Below, one piece after another: positions 1 through 7,954 of a stretch of DNA of 10,082 nt. The notes beneath the pieces were generated by a model. It was not told the DNA's origin, did not search any database, and was given only the letters and a program-made list of their open reading frames with translations. The position numbers and the translations under genes are program-made. The DNA is from Ignavibacteriales bacterium (GTDB taxonomy: Bacteria > Bacteroidota > Ignavibacteria > Ignavibacteriales > Melioribacteraceae), in the NCBI GenBank assembly GCA_020059785.1, contig JAGVBL010000157.1, forward strand, positions 1 to 10,082. The letters are read 5' to 3'. How positions within the stretch are numbered: position 1 is the stretch's first letter; every line of letters starts with the position of its first letter.

Positions 1-262
1 AATTGATGCAACAGGACTTCATACACTCGAAGAGTTTTATAAAGATTCCCGAAAACAGGGAACAACCATTGTTCTATCAGGGGTTCACACACAACCGCTT
101 TATGCAATGACACAAGCTGGATTACTTGATCTATTCGGTGAAGAAAATGTTTTTGGTAACATTGATGATGCTCTTGATAGAGCAAGAGAAATAATTGGAC
201 TTCCTAAAAAAGGAAGACCGGCTGATTTTGTTCCGACAGTCCTAAGAGAATCAAAAAAATAA
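1..262 (+). CDS. SulP-family anion transporter, C-terminal STAS domain (5' end outside window)
   Basis: This is the last 86 codons of a gene that begins before the window; the reading frame starts at base 2 and ends at the TAA at 260-262. The peptide opens with IDATGLHTLEEF, continues with LSGVHTQPLYAMTQAGLLDLF and FGNIDDALDRARE, and ends in a basic, Lys-rich tail. This is the cytoplasmic STAS domain that closes SulP (SLC26-like) sulfate/anion permeases: the DATG turn sits where the DSSG phosphorylation loop lies in anti-sigma-factor antagonists, and the 'GV..QP......AGL' and 'ID.AL.RA' signatures are typical of SulP rather than free-standing STAS proteins. The membrane part is not visible, so the substrate (sulfate, bicarbonate or another anion) cannot be stated. 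The next gene starts 198 bp downstream on the same strand with no clear terminator between them, so co-transcription is possible but not shown. Confidence 0.85.
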   Translation, partial: IDATGLHTLEEFYKDSRKQGTTIVLSGVHTQPLYAMTQAGLLDLFGEENVFGNIDDALDRAREIIGLPKKGRPADFVPTVLRESKK

Positions 263-460
263 AATCTTATTTTTTTCTGGTTTTTTGAAGTTCGGTTAAA
301 CCCTGGTATACTTTTCTGCATCTAACTAACGAGTTTTAAAAAATATGTCCCATTCAAAACTAATTACACTCCCAATGGCTTTTTTATGTTACTTATAAAA
401 GGGGAGAATTCATATTTTAATAACCCTAATTCACTAAAATAATTTGGATTGATCTTTATC

Positions 461-1531
461 ATGAAAAACAAAAAGAGACTTATTTCGATTATTTCGGTAG
501 TTGTAATTGTTGCCATTCTTATACTACTTAAAGTTGATTTTTCCGGAAGTGATGAAACTGTAAATACACCCGGAACAGGCGGACCGAGACGTCAGGTATC
601 GGTTGATATCATGCTTCTGGAACCTCAAAAACTTCAAAACAAAATTTTTACCAATGGAACTACACTAAGCAATGAGGAAGTTGAATTACGAAGTGAAACA
701 TCCGGAAAAATAACGGAAATTCTGTTTGAAGAAGGTAAACGTGTAAAGAAAGGGGATTTACTTGTTAAAATTAATGATTCCGAACTTCAGGCTACATTAA
801 AGAAAAATCTTTCGAGGGAATCTCTTGCAAGAGATAAGGAATCAAGGTTTAAACAATTACTCGAAAAAAATATGACAAGTCAACAGGAATATGATGTTGC
901 ATTGAGCGAATTGAATTCTGTTATTGCCGATGTTGAATTTACACGGGCGCAAATTGCAAAAACTGAAGTCCGCGCTCCGTTTGATGGAATAATTGGATTG
1001 AGATCTGTTAGTGTTGGAAGTTTTATTTCCACACAAACAAACATTGCAAAGCTTCAGAGTATTAATCCTATTAAAATTGATTTTTCGGTTCCGCAAAAAT
1101 ACTCTGGTGTTTTAAAGGAAGGAAAAACTATTAATGTAAAACTTCCCAACACTGCAAAAACATTTTACGGAAGAATTTACGCGGTTGAACCGAAAATTGA
1201 AGAAAACACACGGACTGTTAAAGCAAGAGCAACAGTTGCAAACGAACTAAATGAATTAACTCCGGGAGCTTATGTTGAAGTAGAGATTATCCTTGAAGAT
1301 ATCGGCGCTACTCTTTTAGTACCGTCGTTTGCAATAGTACCGGATATAGAAGGAGAAAAAGTTTTCATCTATAAAAAGGGGAAAGCGGTATTACAAAAAG
1401 TTTCTACCGGAATAAGAACGGAAAAAGATGTTCAAATTATTTCGGGACTGGAAAAAGGGGACTCATTAATTGTATCCGGAATAATACAGCTTAGACCGAA
1501 CATGCCCGTTAGTATTAATCCCGTAAAATAA
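461..1531 (+). CDS. RND efflux periplasmic adaptor subunit (membrane fusion protein, HlyD/AcrA type)
   Basis: This 356-residue adaptor should link the RND pump encoded 53 bp downstream to an outer-membrane channel. Residues 7-24 form one hydrophobic segment with no lipobox Cys, so it is probably anchored by an uncleaved N-terminal helix. The first half of the lipoyl domain is at about 78-104 (SGKITEILFEEG from residue 81). A Lys/Glu-rich alpha-helical hairpin follows at about 105-168. The second lipoyl half opens with RAPFDG at 171-176, the most characteristic motif of the family. Beta-barrel and membrane-proximal domains fill about 185-356, ending in a GLEKGDSLIVSG strand. I chose the ATG at 461; an in-frame TTG at 449 would add only MIFI. 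Neither start has a strong ribosome-binding site, which is common in Bacteroidota-like genomes. The length fits the family. The substrate cannot be predicted. Confidence 0.93.
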   Translation: MKNKKRLISIISVVVIVAILILLKVDFSGSDETVNTPGTGGPRRQVSVDIMLLEPQKLQNKIFTNGTTLSNEEVELRSETSGKITEILFEEGKRVKKGDLLVKINDSELQATLKKNLSRESLARDKESRFKQLLEKNMTSQQEYDVALSELNSVIADVEFTRAQIAKTEVRAPFDGIIGLRSVSVGSFISTQTNIAKLQSINPIKIDFSVPQKYSGVLKEGKTINVKLPNTAKTFYGRIYAVEPKIEENTRTVKARATVANELNELTPGAYVEVEIILEDIGATLLVPSFAIVPDIEGEKVFIYKKGKAVLQKVSTGIRTEKDVQIISGLEKGDSLIVSGIIQLRPNMPVSINPVK

Positions 1532-1584
1532 TTTTTTGAAGAATAATAGTTTTCAAAATTTACTAAATAAGAAAAAGAAACAGT

Positions 1585-4500
1585 ATGAGTTTATCATCAA
1601 TTAGTATTCGCCGCCCCGTTCTGGCAACGGTAATGTCGATAACAATAGTATTATTTGGAATAATCGGTTATACATACCTTGGTGTTCGTGAATATCCCAG
1701 TATCGATCCACCTATTATAACAGTCTCTACAAGTTATGTTGGTGCTAATGCAGATGTTATTGAATCCCAGATTACAGAGCCGCTGGAAGAACAGATTAAC
1801 GGTATTGCGGGAATTAGATCCTTAACCTCAGTCAGCAGAGATGGAAGAAGTTCAATCTCGGTTGAATTTGACGTTACAATGGATATAGAAGCCGCAGCAA
1901 ATGATGTACGGGATAGAGTTTCGCGTGCCCAAAGAAGTCTTCCTTCGGATGTTGACCCTCCCACTGTTTCAAAAGCTGATGCAGATGCATTCCCGATATT
2001 ATTTTTAAGTGTTAAAAGTGATAAGAGAAACCTATTAGAACTTTCCGATATTGCACAGAATGCATTTAAGGAAAGAATACAAACTATTCCGGGTGTAAGT
2101 CAGGTTGGTATCTGGGGAGAAAGAAGATTTTCGATGCGGTTATGGATGGATCCCGCAAAACTTGGTGCGTATAAAGTTACGCCGCTTGATATCCGTAATG
2201 CGCTCTCAAGAGAAAATATTGAGTTGCCGTCCGGAAGAATTGAAGGAAGTAATACAGAGCTTACTGTAAGAACTCTCGGTAGATTAACAACTGTCGAGGA
2301 TTTTAACAACCTGATAATTAAAGAATCTGATAAGGTAATTGTAAGATTCCGCGACGTTGGATATGCTGAACTTTATCCTGAAAATGACAGATCAATTCTA
2401 CGCCGCGATGGAATTCCTATGGTGGGAGTTGTTGTAATTCCCCAGCCGGGTGCAAATCATATTCAAATAGCTGACGAATTTTACAGAAGAGTTGATCAAA
2501 TCAAAAAAGATTTACCAGAAGATTTAAGTCTTGCGGTTGGCTTTGATGTTACAAAATACATCCGCAATTCAATTGCCGAAGTACAGGAAACAATTATACT
2601 TGCATTTGCACTTGTTATCCTTATCATATTTTTCTTCCTAAGAGATTGGAGGACAACAATTATTCCTATAATTGCAATTCCGGTTTCATTAATTGGTGCT
2701 TTCTTTATAATGTATCTTGCCAACTTTACAATTAACGTATTAACACTTCTTGGAATAGTGCTTGCAATTGGTATTGTTGTAGACGACGCAATTGTTGTTC
2801 TTGAAAACATTTACAAAAAGGTTGAAAGCGGAATGCATCCTGTTGAAGCTGGTATTAAGGGTACCTCCGAAATTTTCTTTGCAGTAATATCAACTACGGT
2901 AGCACTTGCATCTGTATTTCTACCAATCATGTTTTTACAGGGAATAACAGGAAGATTATTTGTTGAATTCGGCGTTGTAATTGCCGGCTCGGTTATTATT
3001 TCTTCATTTGTTGCATTGACTTTAACGCCGATGCTTAGTTCCAGAATTCTAAAACAAAAAGAAAAGCACAGCTGGTTCTACTACAAGACCGAACCGTTCT
3101 TTAAGTGGATGGAATTAAGTTATAAAAACACGCTCGATTCCTTTATGCGTAAGCGATGGTTAGCGTTTATTATAATGTTGTTCTCCGGACTAATTATTTA
3201 TTTTATTGGTTCAAGTCTGGAATCTGAAATTGCACCTATTGAAGATAGAGGCGAAGTTAGAATTCAATCAACAATGCCGGAAGGTACTTCGTATGAAATG
3301 ATGGATAATTATATAATGAATATGACACGTGTTGTTCAGGATGCTGTTCCGGAAGCAGAAGCAGTTATTTCTGTTACTGCCGGTGGTGGTGGAGGCGGTT
3401 CGTCCAATAGTGGTTTTGTAAGAGTTGTTCTTAAAGAGAGAGATCAAAGAAAACGTTCCCAGCAAGAAGTTGCAAATCAACTTACGGGTATAGCAGCTAA
3501 ATATAACGATGCCCGCTCATTTGTTGTTCAGAGTCAATCAATTTCAACTCGTAGAGGTGGATTACCGGTTCAGTATGTAATTCAAGCCCCCGATATTGAG
3601 AGACTCCGTCAGGTTATTCCAAAATTTTTAGAAGCGGCACAGGATGATCCTACTTTTGCAAATGTTGATATCAATCTGAAATTCAACAAACCGGAAATTC
3701 TTATCGAAATAAATAGAACAAAAGCGCGCGAACTTGGTGTATCGGCTTTAGATATTGCTCAAACTCTTCAGCTTGCATACAGCGGGCAGCGATTCGGATT
3801 CTATGTAATGAACGGAAAACAATATTCGGTTATAGGACAGGTTTTTAGAGAAAACAGAAACAAGCCACTCGATCTCGCTTCATTATATGTTCGTAACAAC
3901 CGCGGTGAACTAATTCAGCTTGATAATCTTATTACTATGAAAGAAAGAAGCAGTCCACCTCAGCTTTACAGGTTTAACCGTTATGCAAGTGCAACAGTAT
4001 CCGCATCTCTTGCGCCGGGTAAGACTATAGGTAATGGTATAGATGCTATGGATAGAATTGCAAAAAAAGTTCTTGATGATAAATTTTCAACAGCACTTGA
4101 AGGCGCATCTAAAGACTTTGTTGAAAGCTCATCAAGTTTACTCTTCACATTTATGCTTGCGCTTGTATTAATCTACTTAACATTAGCGGCTCAGTTCGAA
4201 AGTTTCCGCGATCCTTTTATCATAATGTTTACTGTTCCTTTGGCAATTGCCGGCGCAGTCCTTTCTCTCTGGTACTTTGGACAAACGCTCAATATTTTCA
4301 GTCAGATCGGTCAAATTATGTTAATAGGACTTGTAACAAAGAACGGAATACTTATTGTTGAATTTGCTAACCAGAAGAAAGCACAGGGACTAAATGTTAT
4401 AGACGCTGTTAAAGAAGCAGCAAGGTTAAGACTTCGTCCAATACTAATGACAAGTTTATCAACTGTATTAGGAACATTACCGATTGCACTTGCACTTGGA

Positions 4501-4698
4501 GCCGGTTCGGAAAGCCGTGTATCTATGGGTATTGCTGTTATAGGCGGATTAATTTTCTCAACTGTTCTAACATTGTTTGTTATTCCGGCAATCTATTCTT
4601 ACTTCTCTGAAAAGACTAAATCTGTTAGCAATGTTGCAATTGGGGCTGAAGAGAAGAAAATTCTTCATATGGAAGAATTGGCTGAAGTAACTAAGTAA
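1585..4698 (+). CDS. RND efflux pump inner-membrane subunit, HAE1 family (AcrB/MexB-like)
   Basis: This 1037-residue protein has the length and two-half architecture of hydrophobe/amphiphile efflux pumps. TM1 is near residues 10-30, a large periplasmic loop runs to about 330, and TM2-TM6 lie between about 335 and 485. TM7 is near 523-545, the second periplasmic loop runs to about 850, and TM8-TM12 lie between about 851 and 1008. The proton-relay residues are present: the Asp-Asp pair at 400-401 in TM4 (GIVVDDAIVVLENI) and Lys919 in TM10 (LVTKNGILIVEFAN), matching AcrB D407/D408/K940. The start RRPVLATVMSI is typical of HAE1 proteins, so this is a drug/lipophile-type rather than a heavy-metal pump. 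It pairs with the adaptor upstream to form a tripartite pump; the outer-membrane channel must be encoded elsewhere. One oddity is a run of six glycines at 600-605, where AcrB has its Phe-containing switch loop. The start codon follows a purine-rich AAGAAAAAGAAA stretch, a weak ribosome-binding site. Confidence 0.95.
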   Translation: MSLSSISIRRPVLATVMSITIVLFGIIGYTYLGVREYPSIDPPIITVSTSYVGANADVIESQITEPLEEQINGIAGIRSLTSVSRDGRSSISVEFDVTMDIEAAANDVRDRVSRAQRSLPSDVDPPTVSKADADAFPILFLSVKSDKRNLLELSDIAQNAFKERIQTIPGVSQVGIWGERRFSMRLWMDPAKLGAYKVTPLDIRNALSRENIELPSGRIEGSNTELTVRTLGRLTTVEDFNNLIIKESDKVIVRFRDVGYAELYPENDRSILRRDGIPMVGVVVIPQPGANHIQIADEFYRRVDQIKKDLPEDLSLAVGFDVTKYIRNSIAEVQETIILAFALVILIIFFFLRDWRTTIIPIIAIPVSLIGAFFIMYLANFTINVLTLLGIVLAIGIVVDDAIVVLENIYKKVESGMHPVEAGIKGTSEIFFAVISTTVALASVFLPIMFLQGITGRLFVEFGVVIAGSVIISSFVALTLTPMLSSRILKQKEKHSWFYYKTEPFFKWMELSYKNTLDSFMRKRWLAFIIMLFSGLIIYFIGSSLESEIAPIEDRGEVRIQSTMPEGTSYEMMDNYIMNMTRVVQDAVPEAEAVISVTAGGGGGGSSNSGFVRVVLKERDQRKRSQQEVANQLTGIAAKYNDARSFVVQSQSISTRRGGLPVQYVIQAPDIERLRQVIPKFLEAAQDDPTFANVDINLKFNKPEILIEINRTKARELGVSALDIAQTLQLAYSGQRFGFYVMNGKQYSVIGQVFRENRNKPLDLASLYVRNNRGELIQLDNLITMKERSSPPQLYRFNRYASATVSASLAPGKTIGNGIDAMDRIAKKVLDDKFSTALEGASKDFVESSSSLLFTFMLALVLIYLTLAAQFESFRDPFIIMFTVPLAIAGAVLSLWYFGQTLNIFSQIGQIMLIGLVTKNGILIVEFANQKKAQGLNVIDAVKEAARLRLRPILMTSLSTVLGTLPIALALGAGSESRVSMGIAVIGGLIFSTVLTLFVIPAIYSYFSEKTKSVSNVAIGAEEKKILHMEELAEVTK

Positions 4699-4720
4699 AT
4701 TTTTTATATCATAATTCTAA

Positions 4721-4740
4721 CCGGGAAGTAGGTGCAATTC
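4721..4740 (+). promoter_or_regulatory. Possible fragment of a cobalamin-riboswitch-like element (tentative)
   Basis: The stretch contains GGGAA (4723-4727), three bases, then GGTG (4731-4734), CAA and TTC. This spacing matches the GGGAA-nnn-GGTG-n-AA part of the cobalamin riboswitch core. About 100 bases later, near 4835-4850, there is a GCCGACCTATC stretch loosely like the closing part of that RNA. The central CCGCAACTGT-type core is not present. It lies 131 bp upstream of the POT-like transporter and could be a decayed riboswitch, a divergent structured leader or chance. I call it only as a candidate. Confidence 0.15.
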
Positions 4741-4777
4741 GTCCTTATACATGAAGTTCGAAAATTAATTTAATAAT

Positions 4778-4799
4778 GAGACGTTCCATCGAACGTCTC
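4778..4799 (+). terminator. Perfect 9-bp-stem hairpin, probable rho-independent terminator after the RND operon
   Basis: The arms GAGACGTTC (4778-4786) and GAACGTCTC (4791-4799) are exact reverse complements around a four-base CATC loop. The hairpin is followed by TTCTTAT, a short and imperfect T tract, and preceded by an A/T-rich stretch. It lies 79 bp after the RND pump stop and 71 bp before the next start codon, so it can terminate the efflux operon. It could also act as an attenuator if the POT gene is transcribed from a promoter further upstream. The near-symmetry and the GAGACG...CGTCTC ends also resemble dispersed intergenic palindromes, so a repeat-family origin is possible. Confidence 0.6.
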
Positions 4800-4870
4800 T
4801 TCTTATAATATCATTTCTCTTTGCAAAAATGACGGTGCCGACCTATCTTGCACACTAAAAAAGGCATACT

Positions 4871-6160
4871 ATGACAGAAACCACACCGAAAGTAAGCGTA
4901 TTCAAATCCTTTTCTAAGAATTTCTGGACCGTAATTATGATGGAGTTTTTTGAGCGAGGTTCCTATTACGGTATGATGAGTATTCTATCTGTTTATATGA
5001 CAGATCAATTAAGTTTTTCCAAAGAGAGTGTTGGTGTAATTAAAAGCACAATTCAACCCCTTCTTTATATTCTTCCTATCTTATCCGGTGCAATAGGCGA
5101 TCGTTATGGATACAGGAAAACATTAACATTTGCATTCCTGTTTCTCGGACTCGGATATTTTCTTACAAGTCAAACAACTGAGTATGCAATGGTATTTGCA
5201 AGTTTAATTATAATGGCATTCGGTGCAGGTGCTTTTAAGCCGATGATTTCTGGAACAATTGCCCGGGAAACCAATGAATCTAATTCTACTGTAGGATTTG
5301 GAATTTTCTACTGGTCAATTAATCTCGGTGCATTTTTATTTCCTTTGATTTTGGTTCCTTACATCAAAAATGCATTCGGATGGCAATATGTAATGATGGC
5401 TTCCGCAATTTGTACTGCCGCAATGTTAATTCCAACTTATCTTATCTATAAAGAACCTAAAAAACCAGAGAGTACAAAAAAACTTTCTGAAGTATTGGAA
5501 GGAATGATTCTCGTTTTAACAGATTTCAGATTTATCGGGTTGATTGTAATTTATTCAGGATTCTGGATTTTGTATTTCCAGATGTTTGATTCCGTATTAT
5601 GGTATGTTCAGAAATATGTTGATGCATCTTCACTTGATAGTGCTGTTAACGGTTTGTTTGCAGCAATCGGGATTAATCTAAACTGGAAATTTGATGTTGA
5701 ACATGTTACGGTTATAAACGCCGGGACAATTATTCTTCTTCAAATAATTGTTTCCAATATTGTAAAGAATAAAAAAGCGCTTCCAACAATGATTACCGGC
5801 ATAACAATGGGTACAGTAGGTATGGCGGTTCTTGCAATATCAACAAACATTTGGGTATTTATGATTGGTATTATGGTCTTCTCTATCGGCGAGATGACAG
5901 CACATCCAAAATTTATTAGTTACGTCGGTTTAATTGCACCCGAAGATAAAAAAGCTTTGTACCTGGGCTACTCCTTTTTATACGGAGTTCTTGGAAGTGG
6001 TATTGGAGGAATTCTTGGTGCTAACCTTTACGTACACTTTGTTGATAATCTTAACCAGCCAAGTCTATTGTGGATTATTTTCAGTATGATTGGCGTTGCT
6101 ACAATTATCGGGCTCTTGTTATACAATAAATATCTTGCACCCAAAACTAAAAATGTATAA
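4871..6160 (+). CDS. POT/PTR2-like proton-coupled peptide transporter (MFS)
   Basis: This 429-residue major facilitator protein belongs by motif to the proton-dependent oligopeptide transporter group. Near the N terminus it has EFFERGSYYG, with Glu25, Glu28 and Arg29 matching the ExxER proton-coupling motif of POT proteins and YYG following. GDRYGYRK at 76-83 is the MFS loop 2-3 motif. FYWSINLGAF from residue 146 is the classic PTR2 signature, and GAGAFKPMISG lies before it. Hydrophobic segments fit about 12 helices. The protein is shorter than many bacterial POT proteins, consistent with absence of the extra HA/HB helix pair. The usual Phe after ExxER is Gly here, so substrate preference may differ from classical di/tripeptide carriers. 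The start is supported by AAAAAAGG (4857-4864) six bases before the ATG. The gene follows a hairpin terminator and is only 20 bp from the Wzi-like gene, suggesting a two-gene unit. Confidence 0.82.
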   Translation: MTETTPKVSVFKSFSKNFWTVIMMEFFERGSYYGMMSILSVYMTDQLSFSKESVGVIKSTIQPLLYILPILSGAIGDRYGYRKTLTFAFLFLGLGYFLTSQTTEYAMVFASLIIMAFGAGAFKPMISGTIARETNESNSTVGFGIFYWSINLGAFLFPLILVPYIKNAFGWQYVMMASAICTAAMLIPTYLIYKEPKKPESTKKLSEVLEGMILVLTDFRFIGLIVIYSGFWILYFQMFDSVLWYVQKYVDASSLDSAVNGLFAAIGINLNWKFDVEHVTVINAGTIILLQIIVSNIVKNKKALPTMITGITMGTVGMAVLAISTNIWVFMIGIMVFSIGEMTAHPKFISYVGLIAPEDKKALYLGYSFLYGVLGSGIGGILGANLYVHFVDNLNQPSLLWIIFSMIGVATIIGLLLYNKYLAPKTKNV

Positions 6161-6180
6161 TTAAAGATAAACGATTAAAT

Positions 6181-7872
6181 ATGACCGGACTTAAAAGAAT
6201 CTTCACAAATACAGTAATTATTTTGCTTTTAATATGTTTACAAATTTTTGCCCAGCATGATAATGTTCCGATTGACCATGATGTTTATCTTTTTTTAAAG
6301 GAGATGAAGGTTAAAGGGATATTAAAAGGGATCCATGATGATAACCCGGTTATGTCCAGGTATGAAGTAAAAAAACATTTAGAATTATTGAATGAGAACA
6401 ATAACTATTTAAGCGTTACGGAAAAGCGGATCCTTAAGAAATATCAAGATGAATTTTATGATGATAAAGCCGACAGCTCAAACACTTTCCAGTTTTTTGG
6501 TAAGGGTGCCGGCTTTTCAACGGATTATTCAGATATCTTTTCCGACAAAATAAAACACATGTACAGTTACCGCGATATTAATGCAAATTATTATCTCGAA
6601 ATACTTGGTAGAGCATTACATGGGCAGCAGTTCAAACCATTTGTAAATAATTCCTCTTTGTTTGATATTGGCTTCAGATTCAGAGGAACCGTATTCGATA
6701 GGATCGGATATAGTCTAACGGCACAAAAAGGTGGTATTGCCGGCTCTGAGGATCTGGCGCCGACTTTTGATCCGCGGTTGAATTACAATTTCAAATATTA
6801 CGAACGGTTCGAAAATATTGGTAATTACGATTTTACAGAAGGCTATCTTCGTTATTATGCAGAACCGGCTGATGGTATGAACCTCGCACTTCAAATTGGT
6901 AGAGAGAAATTGAAACTCGGATACGGTTACGGAAGCAAACTTGTTTTATCCGGCGATCATCCTGTTCTCGATTTTATTAAAATGGATTTTAGTTACGGCA
7001 TATTCAGTTTTACTTCTCTTCACGCTTCCACAATTGGCGAGTTTCACTTCGATAGAGAATTAAACTACACAAAGCATATTGCTTATAACCGGTTCAAACT
7101 TTCATTCGAAAATCTTTTTGATCTTGGATTCGGCGAATCGATTATTTATAGCGGGCGGGGGATTGACCTTGCTTACCTCAATCCGTTTGCTTTCTATAAA
7201 TATGTTGAGATGTCTCTTCAGGATAGGGATAACGGATTAGTGTTTTTAGATTTTCAATCGAACTTCTTAAAAAATCTTGAATTTCAGGCAACATTTTTCC
7301 TGGATGAAAATATTCTATCGCACTTACAGGAGCTGGATCTTTTCTCAAATAAAACGGCGTATCAGGTGGGTGCTTTCTGGTATTCACCATTTTCAATTGA
7401 TGATCTTTCGCTGGTGCTTGAATACACAAGAATCCGTCCTTATGTTTATTCTCATGTTAATATTAAGAACTCTTATACTTCACACGCTCAGAGTCTTGGT
7501 CATCGAATCGGTCCTAATGCAGATGAAATTCACACTGCGGTTACATATAACATCAATGAAAAGATGAAAGTTAATTTTGAATTTCAGCATGTCCGCTCCG
7601 GCGAAAATATATATGACGGACAGGGTAACCTGATCTTTAATGCCGGAGGTGATTTTATAATTGGACACAGAGAATTGATTGATGCAAAGCATATTAACTT
7701 TTTAGATGGTGAGAGAATAAACCAGAATATTTTTTCGTTCAACTTTAGAATTGAACCAATAAGAGAAGTCTGGTTCGATCTCTTCTATAGATATATTGCA
7801 GAAAGAAATGTAACTAAAGAAACTTCACTAAATACAAATTTCGCTTACCTTAGAATGATGTTCAATTTCTAA
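6181..7872 (+). CDS. Wzi-like outer-membrane beta-barrel protein (capsule assembly Wzi family)
   Basis: This 563-residue protein has a signal peptide at residues 1-24 (hydrophobic IILLLICLQIFA, then Gln). A short helical module follows at about 30-90, with Pro-x-Asp-His...Tyr...Leu...Gly and a later SRYE, resembling a degenerate SLH-like or Wzi N-terminal domain. The rest is rich in alternating aromatic/polar strands and ends MMFNF, with the terminal Phe typical of Bam-inserted barrels. Conserved-looking landmarks are the GREKLKLGYG...VLSGDHPVLDFIK region starting at 240, IDLAYLNPFAFY at 328-339 and EYTRIRPYVYSH at 414-425; I associate all three with Wzi-family proteins of Bacteroidota. In E. 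coli, Wzi anchors capsule at the cell surface. Here there are no capsule genes nearby, so an exopolysaccharide-anchoring role is inference and it may be a general outer-membrane porin-like protein. It probably shares a transcript with the POT gene 20 bp upstream. Confidence 0.75.
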   Translation: MTGLKRIFTNTVIILLLICLQIFAQHDNVPIDHDVYLFLKEMKVKGILKGIHDDNPVMSRYEVKKHLELLNENNNYLSVTEKRILKKYQDEFYDDKADSSNTFQFFGKGAGFSTDYSDIFSDKIKHMYSYRDINANYYLEILGRALHGQQFKPFVNNSSLFDIGFRFRGTVFDRIGYSLTAQKGGIAGSEDLAPTFDPRLNYNFKYYERFENIGNYDFTEGYLRYYAEPADGMNLALQIGREKLKLGYGYGSKLVLSGDHPVLDFIKMDFSYGIFSFTSLHASTIGEFHFDRELNYTKHIAYNRFKLSFENLFDLGFGESIIYSGRGIDLAYLNPFAFYKYVEMSLQDRDNGLVFLDFQSNFLKNLEFQATFFLDENILSHLQELDLFSNKTAYQVGAFWYSPFSIDDLSLVLEYTRIRPYVYSHVNIKNSYTSHAQSLGHRIGPNADEIHTAVTYNINEKMKVNFEFQHVRSGENIYDGQGNLIFNAGGDFIIGHRELIDAKHINFLDGERINQNIFSFNFRIEPIREVWFDLFYRYIAERNVTKETSLNTNFAYLRMMFNF

Positions 7873-7954
7873 AAATACTTTCAAAAAAGAATAACACTCA
7901 GATTTATAAGCCCATAGCTGAAACCGCACAGAATTTACGCTGAGACAACAGAAA

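Noticed and set aside
440..447. TAATTTGG as a Bacteroidota-type -7 promoter element before the adaptor gene
   Set aside because: It differs from TAnnTTTG, has no TTG at the expected -33 position, and would leave only a few bases of leader.
263..448. Terminator after the SulP gene in the T-rich stretch
   Set aside because: There are T runs but no convincing GC-rich stem before them.
449..460. TTG start four codons upstream for the adaptor protein
   Set aside because: The ATG at 461 directly precedes a normal basic, hydrophobic N terminus, and neither start has a better ribosome-binding site.
857..1096. Antisense open frames inside the adaptor, pump, Wzi-like and WD40 genes
   Set aside because: All are short, lie inside strongly supported genes, and show no domain, signal peptide or ribosome-binding site.
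7277..7567. A 96-codon plus-strand open frame inside the Wzi-like gene
   Set aside because: It is a shifted reading of a well-supported gene, with a Met/Arg/Leu-rich composition and no domain.
7873..7954. CTCAG/CTGAG inverted repeat between the convergent genes as a bidirectional terminator
   Set aside because: The arms are only 5 bp and about 40 bases apart, with no T tract; too weak to call.
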